Shown one piece after another: positions 11,960 to 20,660 of a stretch of DNA of 64,000 nucleotides. A program made the translations under genes and the position numbers. The DNA comes from Blumeriella jaapii (taxonomy: Eukaryota; Ascomycota; Leotiomycetes; Helotiales; Drepanopezizaceae). Below the pieces are notes generated by a model, which saw nothing but the letters and a program-made list of their open reading frames with translations, was not told the origin of the DNA and did no database searches. Numbering within the stretch: the first letter of the stretch is position 1; each line of letters begins with the position of its first letter. The stretch is from the NCBI GenBank assembly GCA_009599575.1, contig VWND01000003.1, positions 1,254,001 to 1,318,000 on the forward strand. The letters are read 5' to 3'.

Positions 11960-13960
11960 TTATTTATTAATAATTTTATCGAATTTTTTTTTGTGCTAAA
12001 TAAATCGCTGAATTTCAATTTAATTTTTTATTTTATAATTTTTTCAATAGCTTCGTCGACGGCTTCGAAGCTGATATATTTGTCGATTTATTTTTCGCTT
12101 CGCATTAATAATAAACGTTTAAAAGCTAATATTTTCTGAATAATTTAAACCGAAGTATCGGTATCGATATTTTTTATATCGTCGTTAATTTAATTTCTTT
12201 TATTATAAGCGTTTTTTTAATAGTTTTATCGGTTTTTTTTCGAATTTCAAAATCTTTTTTTTTTTTCGATTTTAACGTTTTTTTTTATATTAATTAATTT
12301 GACGAATAAAACAGAAGCATTTTGTTTTTTTGTGATTCGCTGACTTAATTATGCAATTATAATATTTGCAAATGCGATAATTGCATTAATAATATATATA
12401 TTTATTTTTTATTTATATATTTGAATTTTATTTACATTTGAAATAAAATTTTTTTTTTTAATTAATACGCTTTCGGAAATGTTTTTTTTTATTAATAAAA
12501 ATCGTTTTTATATTTTTTTTGTTTTTTAAATAATCGTTTTATTTCGTATTTTTTATTTTTAAGCGAATAATATTTAATTAATTTTGATTTTCAGCTTTGT
12601 TAAAAGGGCTTATTTCTGCTTTTACCGGTCCGAGGCAAATCGCTTCGTATTTGTTAATATAACAGATATTATTGTTTATACAAAAATTAAATGCTTTGTA
12701 TATTGAGCGAATATAAGGTTTTTCGCAATAAATTTTTTTGTTATTATAAAACTCGCATTTAAAGCCACGGGGTTTGTTTTAATAATTACTTTTATTATTT
12801 TAATAGCCGCGATTTTGATTTCCGCGTTGATTTTCTTTTTTTTTTTTAATAATCGTTATTATAATTAGTATTTCGCTAATCCTGATCGCTAATACGGGAA
12901 GATTGCTATTAGGCAGCCATTACTTTTACGATAGCTTAGCGAATTTAATCGCTTCGCGCGTTTTAAAAAAGTAATTGTTATAAAAGCTAATCTGATCGTT
13001 TTTATTATTCGAATTAACGTAAAAAAGTTTTTTCTGCTATTGCATAAAACTTTCGACTTTGCTTTGTAATTTTTGAATTTCAATATCGGTAAATTTTAAT
13101 ACGAAAATTTCGATATTTTTATTAAGCTTTTTCAAACTAATAAGTTTTGCAAAACGATTAAATAATATAATAACTGATTGTTTTTTAGCGATTTCGGTAA
13201 CTTTTAATAACTGGGCATGTTTTTACACTAAAGCTTCCACGTTTTTTTTTTAAATAAAAAAAAAGATTTCTTTTGGTCTATAGCTTTAATAATACGTTCG
13301 CTTTGGTTTTGTTTGAAAACGAATTTCACAAATTTAAAATACTAATCGAAAATTTTGAAATTTTATTTATTAATTTTAAAATATTTAATAGTTTTGTTAC
13401 GAATGCTGGTTAGAAGGCTAAATAAAAACAATTTTTTTTATTTAACTTCGCTTAAAACCTTTTTATTAACGAAAACGTTAAAAACTTTCGTATAAATGCG
13501 ACAATAAGCTTTGAGTTTTTTAGCCTAGCGAATTATTATAATAAACTGTTTAAAAAAAGCGATAGTATCGCGAATTTGCTAGCGATCGTGGTTTCGGAAT
13601 TCCGATTTCAAGATTTTAATTAGCTTACGCTAATTTCGAGCTTTAATAGCCTTTTATTTATTTATCGACTTAATAATATTTTTGATAATTAGGTTATAAT
13701 AGCGAGGAAGTTTATCGAATATTTTAGTTTTAAAAATTCCAAAATTTTTATAAGTTTTTTTATATTTTTCGATAAAATCGGTAACGTTGGCGCTATTAAA
13801 TAAAAGTATACTAAAAGAGCCAGGGAAAGGCATGCGGCCTCGTATAAAAAAACGAAAAGCGTTGTTATTTATAATATTAGCGAAAGTGTTGGTAAAATTT
13901 AAATTAAATAATTAAATGTTTTTTGAAGCTACAAATTAAGAGTTTTCAGTATGAAAAGAA
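11960..13960 (-). pseudogene. gag of A2, decayed
   Basis: Minus-strand counterpart of A1 775-2645, co-linear over its whole length. The longest legible part, 12889-13083 and upstream, covers the capsid-like region and the Asn/Arg-rich tail. Differences from A1 are almost all transitions. The 3' limit is set by homology to A1. Confidence 0.6.
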
Positions 13961-14059
13961 TCGTTTTTAACAAAAGAGCTATTAATAAGATTTTTATATT
14001 TTCTAAAAAAGTTGAATAAAATAAAATTGCGTCCAAACATTTAGATAATATATTAAAAA

Positions 14060-14484
14060 ACTTGTTTTTTAATAAATTGATTATATTAATATAATATTGC
14101 TATATAATCCACGGTTTCGATATTCCGTTGCTTAAGCTAATATACGTATAGCTATTTTTTTTTTTTTAATAAAAAGCCGCAAATTATAATTGCCACAATC
14201 ACAAAGCGTAAAATCAGGAGATTGAGTTTTCGCCAAACGTTTGATCAAAAGAAATTTAATTTAAAAAGGCCGAGCGCAGCGGTCGAAGCGTACGAACTAA
14301 TATTCGATTTGTTATTTTTTGATAAATAGGCGACTTTCGAGCTTTGAATTTCGTACGGTTTAGAATTGCCTGACCGTAATTTCAAACGTTTCTGAAATAT
14401 ATTGCATTTTTGTAATCTAATAATTATGCGCAAAATAAAAAAAGCTATTAAAAGTTTTTTATATAATACAGCTGCGAACAACAC
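14060..14484 (-). pseudogene. Leader reading frame of A2
   Basis: Minus-strand counterpart of A1 313-714. It is open from about 14484 to 14245 and then meets TGA where A1 has TGG (Trp), a G-to-A change. It keeps LRSGNSKP, QSSK and KNNKSN. It has a Gln codon where A1 has a stop, so the frame was once longer than either copy shows. Confidence 0.4.
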
Positions 14485-14615
14485 TATATAAAAGGTTTTT
14501 CAAGCCGTAATAGCGAAATATCGAAATCGATTTTAATTGCGAATTTGAAAAATGCATCGGCGAATATATAAAAACGAAACATTTGAAATTTTAAATCCTT
14601 GCGTAAATTATCAAA

Positions 14616-14882
14616 TGTAAAAATAAAAAGAAAAACCAAACTGATACGGCCATATATCGGTAAATAAAATAATTTAGAAAATTTCTAAAAAAGGCTTGAA
14701 AAAAAAAAAAAAAAAAAAATAAAGGTATGAATTGGACTGCGTGCTTATGGTACTATCTAAGAGGGTGCTTTGCTTTTATATTTGTTGAAGGTAATCAGTG
14801 GCAGAGGGTCTCGGAGGGGTCCATGCCTCGACCATAGCTAAAACTATCAAATCCTATTAATACAAAGTATCACCGTTTTACA
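14616..14882 (-). repeat. 5' LTR of A2, 267 bp
   Basis: Read on the minus strand it starts TGTAAAACGGTGATAC and ends TTTTTATTTTTACA, a perfect TG...CA pair. It is the best-preserved LTR start of family A and was used to set the boundaries of the others. Confidence 0.93.
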
Positions 14883-16109
14883 ATAGTAATTTTTTTTTTC
14901 GCGGTTCGTATTCGCTTTTCGTAACGTATTTGTAAAACGCTGAATGCAAAAGCGAAAATACAGCTGATATTACAATTGAAAATAAAAAAAATAGTTGGCC
15001 TGATTGAAAAGACCGGCTTGATCGGTTCAGAACTGCTAATAAAAAACTTTTTTATTTTATGCAAACTGCTTTTAAAATTTCGCATAAATATAAAAGGTTT
15101 ATTAATTCTAAAGCTTAAATAAGCTTTTTTAATCGTTGTTAAAATATTAGCAAAAGTATATAAAAATTTTATTACGCTGTTTCGTTTATTTGCATTTTTT
15201 TAATATATGCGACTAAGCATTTTGGGTTTTTTTTTTGCTAATTAAAATCGACGAATAATTGCTCGTTAAAATAAAAAATAACCGGCATATCGAATGGCTA
15301 TTTTATTTTAATTTTTTTCTTAGCCGTACGTTTGTTTTAAATCCTAATGCTATAGAAATTTGCGATTAAATAAAAACATCGGTAAAGCTTAGATTTGTAA
15401 TTAAAAAAAAAAATTATACGACGTCGATTAATCGTAAAAAAAAGAAAATTAGCAGAAGAAATAAATTTTCCCGGCTCGCTATTATAACCGGTAAGTATAA
15501 TAGATTTGTATAACCGAATAAAACTTATTCCGAAACGTTAAAAAAACTAATACGCTAAAAAAGTTTTAATCGCATCGAAAATATTAATTTCGTTATCGAT
15601 ATATATAAATGTTTTAATATATGATTTATTACGTATTAGTTTTATAAAAATTAGAGACTGTCGCTTTTTTATTAAAAAGCGCTGATTAAATTTCAAATCC
15701 TTTCACAAATCGAATTTTTTACTATAATAAAAAAACTTGCTACGGCTCAAAAGTTTTTTAATAAATCGTTTTGTTTTTCGTCGATAGCTATTTCGGCGAT
15801 TTTGCGACTAAGTTTAGCATCGGAGCAAACGTTTGCGAAATGGCCGGGCTTTTCGCAATTGTAATAAGCGTCAAAAAAATGCGCAATTAAGCGGAAAAAA
15901 CCGGAAATAGCAAAAGTAGCAATTATACGCTCGTAAAAATTTTTATTAAAAAAAGAAAAAGCTGTGCGAGCAAAAAAAGCTAAAAAAAATAAAACGCCAA
16001 AAGATTTTAAAGAAACCGAAAATACGCTTAGAATTTTAATTAGCAAAAATTATAATAAAAGAAAAATAATTTATACGACGAGTAAAAGCCATTTTTTTAA
16101 TTCGGATAT
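14883..16109 (-). other. E, segment 1: older retroelement remnant
   Basis: Unique within the window and bounded by A2 on the left and C1 on the right. The duplication gatat (16105-16109) against aatat (24964-24968) shows it was continuous with 24964-26053 before C1 arrived. It carries a gag-type zinc knuckle on the minus strand (separate entry). Below 15740 it is too decayed for me to name a domain. Probably a gag-pol element read right to left, judged from the knuckle and from the promoter-like patch at the far right of E. Confidence 0.55.
15747..16046 (-). pseudogene. gag zinc-knuckle region of E
   Basis: An open minus-strand stretch of 99 codons containing YYNCEKPGHFANVC (codons about 15825-15866), followed by SDAKLSRKIAEIAIDEKQ. 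This is the retroviral CX2CX4HX4C nucleocapsid knuckle with its first Cys read as Tyr and the following Gly as Glu, both G-to-A changes. The tail after the knuckle is of the kind seen in fungal gypsy Gag proteins. It would have bound element RNA. The start is not defined, because the upstream coding sequence lies beyond the C1 insertion. Confidence 0.62.
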
Positions 16110-16149
16110 TGTGACGATTCACTCTTTTGCCACCTCTCGTGTCACCCCA

Positions 16150-16167
16150 GCAACTACGTGTAGCTGC
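16150..16167. promoter_or_regulatory. Imperfect palindrome conserved in family C LTRs
   Basis: gcaactacgtgtagctgc is an 18-bp near-palindrome with one mismatched pair. It recurs at the same LTR position in the other C LTRs (24740, 26095, 39580, 53190, 59340 regions) with little change. It lies about 50 bases upstream of the TATA-like tract, where a promoter element could be; its role is inferred only from position. Confidence 0.4.
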
Positions 16168-16215
16168 AAGCTCCCTGGTCTTCTAATAGGTCTTTTATCA
16201 ACTATGGAAATTATT

Positions 16216-16227
16216 TATATATATAAA
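16216..16227 (+). promoter_or_regulatory. TATA-like box of the C1 5' LTR
   Basis: tatatatataaa in the middle of the LTR, upstream of a T-rich stretch. Equivalent tatata tracts occur in all family C LTRs. This is where a retrotransposon promoter is expected. Confidence 0.45.
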
Positions 16228-16419
16228 GCTTTCTTCTTTTAGCAACCTCTGCTTTTTGCAATTGTTAATTCTAAATGAATATTTTTGTTACAAAACCAAA
16301 AGCTCGTTTTTCATATTATATAAATACGGCGATTAATTAATTAATCTTTTAGCTTTTCGATTAATTAAATCGTTATATTATTAATAATTTTTTTTCTACG
16401 CTGGCGACGGCGTAAATTA

Positions 16420-17837
16420 TTTCTTTTCTCGAATTTCTTACGAATTATACCAAAGTGATCGACCGGTCGTAAAAAGGCTTTTTTCCGCACTTTGCGAAAA
16501 ATAGCTTTTGTTTAACGATTTCTTTTTTAGCAAAGCTTTTCAGCTTCTGCTACTATATTATAATCTTTTTTTTAATCAGCGAAAAAGCAGCCTTCCTCAA
16601 AAGCTTTTTTTTCTGAAAAACAATTTTTCTTCCGAGAAAAAAAAAACAAAAAAAAAAGCAAAGCGCTAACTATTTCGCCTGCCATCTTTTTCTTGCAACC
16701 TAGCGCTAAAAGCGTTTAATTAAGACTTTTGCAAAATCAATTAAAAAAAGCGCAAAAGCGTAAACGATAACTTTTGAAAATCATACGATTGCGACAGACT
16801 TTTTAATAAAAACGTTTAATAAAATCTATCGAACGCGCTTTTGCTAATCGCGAATCTGCTGCTTTTTCTTTTTTTCGCAACGTTTTATTTTAACTAATAA
16901 ACGCTGTAAATTAATTTCTACGCTTTTCGCGAATTTTTTTTTAATTTTTTTTTAACGGCCAAAATCTTAGCGCGCTTTTTAAACGTTATAATTCTTATTT
17001 ATCTGCTAATTTTCGACTAGCTCGTATAAAGCGCGTTCCGAATTTTAAATTTAAGCTAAATAATAGTAAAAATTACAAAACACGCTATTAATATCGAATT
17101 TTATTACGACTATTTCGTTAGCGATCGATTTCGCAAAAATTATATATTCGATCAGACCGAAAGCTTAGCAAAAAAGTTTTTTATTCCGCGTATTTTAAAC
17201 CGTTCCGATTTTACGTTTTTCAAAAATTAATTAAAAAAGTCGCCGATTTTCTGGCCGACTTTTCAAACGTTTAAAAAGCCGAAAACGAATTTAAAATGCT
17301 TGCAATAAATACGCACGACGATTTTTAACGATTTTATTTGCGATTTTTCACTTTCGCAGCGAACGCTTAAATACGAACTAATAAACAGCTTCGGAACGCT
17401 TTCCGCGATAAAATACCAAAGCGTTTACGAAAAAAGCTGTATTTGAAATAAGCGCGTATAACGATTTTCAAAAATTAGCTTACCGCTATCCGTTAAAAAA
17501 AAACAAAATTAATTAGCTGAACAAACTTTATACGCGAATCGCTTTTTAACCAAATCTATTATTTATTAAAATAATAAATCCTTAATTAAAGCGTATTACA
17601 AATTAAATCGTACGTACGAAAATCGTTCAAATACTTCATAAGCTTTTTTTTAACCCTTTGCTGTTTTTTCTTTTTTTCCACGCCAAAACGCCCCTTTTAG
17701 CGTTTTTTTTTTTCGATCGGACCAACGATAACGCTCGTCTTTTATTTCACATCAGAAAATTTAAAAAAGCTAATCTGCACGACTTTTTACAGGCCGACCT
17801 TCGGTTTTATTTAAAAGCCTTTTTAAGCTAATAAATA
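16420..17837 (+). pseudogene. gag of C1, 5' part, decayed
   Basis: Legible pieces run from a basic, helical N-terminal half to a capsid-like core near 17210-17620: VADFLADFSN, AENEFKMLAINT, RNAFRDKIPKRLRKKLYL and LFNQIYYLLK. This matches the fungal gypsy Gag pattern (a small helical capsid ending in a region rich in Phe and Leu). Stops at old Gln codons throughout. The frame runs into D1 at 17838 and resumes at 20302. Confidence 0.6.
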
Positions 17838-18064
17838 CTTAGGGGCGCCTGTGGATGAGATTACAACCGATTCAACACCGAATCAAATCCGAGTTAACAC
17901 TAGGCGTAAAATTAACTCCGAATATAATCAAAGTTAACACGCGATTAATTAAAAATTAATCTTAATGTTATTAAAGATTAATAAATACGATAAGTTGTAT
18001 AAAAATTCAAAGCTTCGAGAAAAATACAAATCTTATACGAATTTGTTATAACACTTTATCAACG

Positions 18065-18960
18065 CTTTTATTAACACCACCTCGCTGCCACCACCTCGCT
18101 GCCACCACCTCGCTGCCACCACCACCACCACCACCACTACCACCACCACTTCGCTGCCACCACCTCGTCGCCACCACTATCACCACCACCACAACCACCA
18201 CTACCACTATTACCACCACTACCACCACCACCATCATTATTACCACTACTACCACCCACCTCGCTGCCACCACCTCGCTGCCACCACCTCGCTGCCACCA
18301 CCTCGCTGCCACCACCTCGCTGCCACCACCTCGTCGCCACCACCACCACCATCACCACCATCACTACCACCACCACCACCACCACCACCACTACTACCAC
18401 CATCTCGCTGCCACCACCTCGCTGCCACCATCTCGCTGCCACCACCACCTCGCTGCCACCACCTCGCTGCCACCACCTCGCTGCCACCACCTCGCTGCCA
18501 CCACCTCGCTGCCACCACCTCGCTGCCACCACCTCGTCGCTACTACCACCACCACGATTACTATTACTACCACCACCACCATTATTACTACTATCACTTG
18601 GTCGCCACTACCATTACCACTATTTCCATCACTACCACCACTACTATTACTACTATCATCACCACCACCATTACCACTATTATTATTATTTTGCTGCCAC
18701 CACCCCGCTGCCACCATCTCGTCGCCACCATCTCGTCGCCACCACCACTACTATCATTACCACTACCACTACTACTACTACCATCATTACCACCACTACC
18801 ACCACTACTATCATCATCACTACCATTACTATTACTATTATCATTTTGCTACCATCACTTCGCTGCCACCACTTCGATGCCACTATTTCGTCGCTATCAC
18901 CACCACCACCACCACTATTATCACTACTATTACTTCGCTGCTATTATTATTATTTCGCTA
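18065..18960 (+). repeat. D1 left arm: 14-bp minisatellite CTCGCTGCCACCAC
   Basis: Blocks of perfect or near-perfect 14-bp units (for example 18261-18335 and 18405-18540) alternate with degenerate ACC/ATT/ATC triplet runs. Variation is mostly C-to-T on this strand. Open frames found here are periodicity effects: 14 is not a multiple of 3, so all frames give the same mix of Val-Ala-Ala-Arg-Trp-Trp-like peptide. Confidence 0.93.
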
Positions 18961-18990
18961 ATACTATTTTGCTAGAAAAAACAACGAAAA

Positions 18991-19038
18991 GCCGAACAGC
19001 CGAACAGCCGAATAGCCGAACAGCCGAATAAGCTGAAT
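18991..19038 (+). repeat. D1 centre: 8-bp tandem repeat GCCGAACA
   Basis: About six copies of gccgaaca/gccgaata lie exactly at the point where the minisatellite changes strand. D2 has the same repeat, reverse-complemented, at its own strand-switch point (42181-42230). Confidence 0.9.
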
Positions 19039-19059
19039 AATTACAATAGTGGCAGGAAA

Positions 19060-19835
19060 ATGGTGGTGATAATAATAGTAGTGGTGATGATGGTGATGGC
19101 GATAAGATGGTGGCAGCGAGATGGTGGCAGCGAGATGGTGGCAGCAAAATGATAATAGTAATGATAATAGTGGTAGTGATGGTGGTAATGGTGGTAGTGG
19201 TGGTAGTGGTGATAGTGGTAATAATGGTGGTGATAATAGTGGTAATAATGGTGGTGATAATGGTAGCGACGAGGTGGTGGCAGCGAAGTGGTGGCAGCGA
19301 GGTGGTGGCAGCGAGGTGGTGGTGGTAATGATGGTAGCGACGAGATGGTGGTAGTAGTGGTAGTGGTGGTGGTGGTAGTGGTAGTGATGGTGGTGGTGGT
19401 AGTGGTGGTGGCGACGAGGTGGTGGCAGCGAGGTGGTGGCAGCGAGGTGATGGCAGCGAGGTGATGGCAGCGAGGTGGTGGCAGCGAGGTGGTGGCAGCG
19501 AGGTGGTGGTGGTGATGGTGGTGGTGGTAGTGATGGTGGTGGTGGTGGTGGTGGTGGCGACGAGATGGTGGCAGCGAGATGGTGGCAGCGAGGTGGTGGC
19601 AGCGAGATGGTGGCAGCGAGGTGGTGGCAGCGAGATGGTGGTAGTAGTGGTGGTGGTAGTGGTAGTGATGGTAGTAATAGTGGTGGTGGTGGTGATGATG
19701 GCGACGAGATGGTGGCAGCGAGGTGGTGGCAGCGAGATGATGGCAGCGAAGTGGTGGCAGCGAGATGGTGGCAGCGAGATGGTGGCAGCGAGGTGATGGC
19801 AGCGAGGTGGTGGCAGCGAGGTGGTGGGCAGCGAA
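19060..19835 (-). repeat. D1 right arm: the same 14-bp minisatellite on the opposite strand
   Basis: Units read gtggtggcagcgag on the plus strand, the reverse complement of the left arm, interspersed with GGT/GAT/AGT triplet runs. Together with the left arm it forms an inverted repeat of roughly 0.8 kb per arm that could pair into a long stem. Confidence 0.93.
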
Positions 19836-19939
19836 AATATTATTAAATGTAGTATTAAATAAACGTAGTTTAAAATAAGATTTTTAATTTAAATTCGAAA
19901 GGTTTGGTATATATTAAATATCGATTTAATTTAGTTGTA

Positions 19940-20285
19940 TAAATTTGTTTCGGTGTTCACACCGAGTATAATCGGTATTAATACCGATTATAATCGGTAA
20001 TACCGATTATATTCGGTGTTTAAATCGTTACATCGATGTAAAAGTAAACCGCGCCACTTCGGTATTAACACCGATTAGCAACCGATTATACCCGGTTTTA
20101 AAACCGATTATACACCGATTATAACCGAATTAAAACCGGTTATAATCGGTATATAATCGATTATAATCGGTGTATAATCGGTTTTGAAATCGATTATAAT
20201 CGGTGTATATCCGGTTTTAAAACCGATTATAATCGGTGTATACCCGGTTTTGCAACCGGGTATAATCGGTTGTGATCCGACCCTA
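19940..20285. repeat. D1 palindrome array ACCGATTATAATCGGT
   Basis: More than ten copies of the 16-bp perfect palindrome accgattataatcggt or close variants (ccgggtataatcggt, accgagtataatcggt), separated by a few bases. Each could form a small hairpin, and adjacent copies could pair with each other. Also present in D2. Confidence 0.88.
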
Positions 20286-20301
20286 GATAAGCCGTACGGT
20301 A

Positions 20302-20660
20302 TAAACGAAATCGAACCGGCCGAAAATTCGCTTTTTAATAATAATAATAAAAACGAAAAACCTTTTTCCAAACGATTTTCAAAACGCATATAGAAAAATT
20401 AAAAGCTTTTTCGCCAATCGAAAAAACGCCCAAGCTTAAGCAAAACCTTTTTTTTAAACGTATTGCGCGATATGCGTTATTTTAACGTTCGAAAGCTTTT
20501 TAATAGCGATTTATTAAGAATTTCCGTTATATTTATCAAAAATAGCTTTTTGTATAAAATAAAAGCGCTCGCCGATTTTAAAACGAACGGTTATGCGTTA
20601 ATCGATTCGGCGCTGATTAAATTCTTTTTTTTTTTTTTTTTAATTTAACTTTTCTCGGCT
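20302..20660 (+). pseudogene. gag 3' end and aspartic protease of C1, decayed
   Basis: After D1 the gag tail continues with EIEPAENS and an Asn/Lys-rich stretch. The protease domain follows at 20463-20648, with RYFNVRKLFNSDLL then ALADFKTNGYALIDSAL. This is the retropepsin motif L-A-D-S-G-A-N-G with Ser-Gly read as Phe-Lys; the catalytic Asp codon is 20574-20576. In C2 the same place reads ADFGANGYTLID, so the Gly is still seen there. Confidence 0.7.

Larger units (their letters stand above)
11214..14882 (-). mobile_element. A2: 5' third of an A-family retrotransposon, minus strand
   Basis: Running leftwards from 14882: 5' LTR, leader frame, gag, protease and the start of the following pol, ending abruptly at 11214 against the 3' LTR of A1. 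The break corresponds to about position 3580 of A1. Its remaining two thirds are expected left of A1, outside the window. On its 5' side the next bases, atagt (14883-14887), are the candidate duplication where A2 entered E. GC is somewhat higher than in A1, with fewer stops in places. Confidence 0.88.
16110..16377 (+). repeat. 5' LTR of C1, 268 bp
   Basis: Starts TGTGACGATT and ends AATCGTTATA (family AATCGTCACA), so the termini are inverted repeats of at least 10 bp. It is one of the least altered C LTRs. Confidence 0.93.
17838..20299 (+). mobile_element. D1: non-coding fold-back element with minisatellite arms
   Basis: Inserted in C1 gag: the family reads ataaatataaacg without a break in C2 and C4, and here TA is duplicated (17836-17837 and 20300-20301). 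It starts CTTAGGGGCGCC and ends TAAGCCGTACGG. Just inside both ends lies an inverted motif, ATTACAACCGATT on the left and, on the opposite strand at the right, ATCACAACCGATT. Left to right: AT-rich flank (17838-18060), arm of CTCGCTGCCACCAC repeats (to about 18960), an 8-bp tandem repeat centre, an arm of the reverse-complement unit (to about 19835), AT-rich linker, and a palindrome array (19940-20285). There is no credible gene. TA duplication suggests mobilisation by a Tc1/mariner-type transposase, but no such enzyme is in the window. Confidence 0.85.

Noticed and set aside
15747..16046. A host zinc-finger gene
   Set aside because: The CCHC knuckle is of the retroviral nucleocapsid type, in decayed DNA flanked by transposons; gag of E is the simpler reading.
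18046..18975. Several long overlapping reading frames on both strands giving Val-Ala-Ala-Arg-Trp-Trp-Gln-Arg peptides (also 19107-19846, 41826-43037)
   Set aside because: They are products of a 14-bp tandem repeat lacking stop codons in any frame; frames overlap each other and both strands, and no start, end or composition favours one.
19940..20285. CRISPR-like repeat array
   Set aside because: The repeat is a 16-bp palindrome with spacers of only a few, themselves repetitive, bases; there are no cas genes and the context is a fungal transposon.
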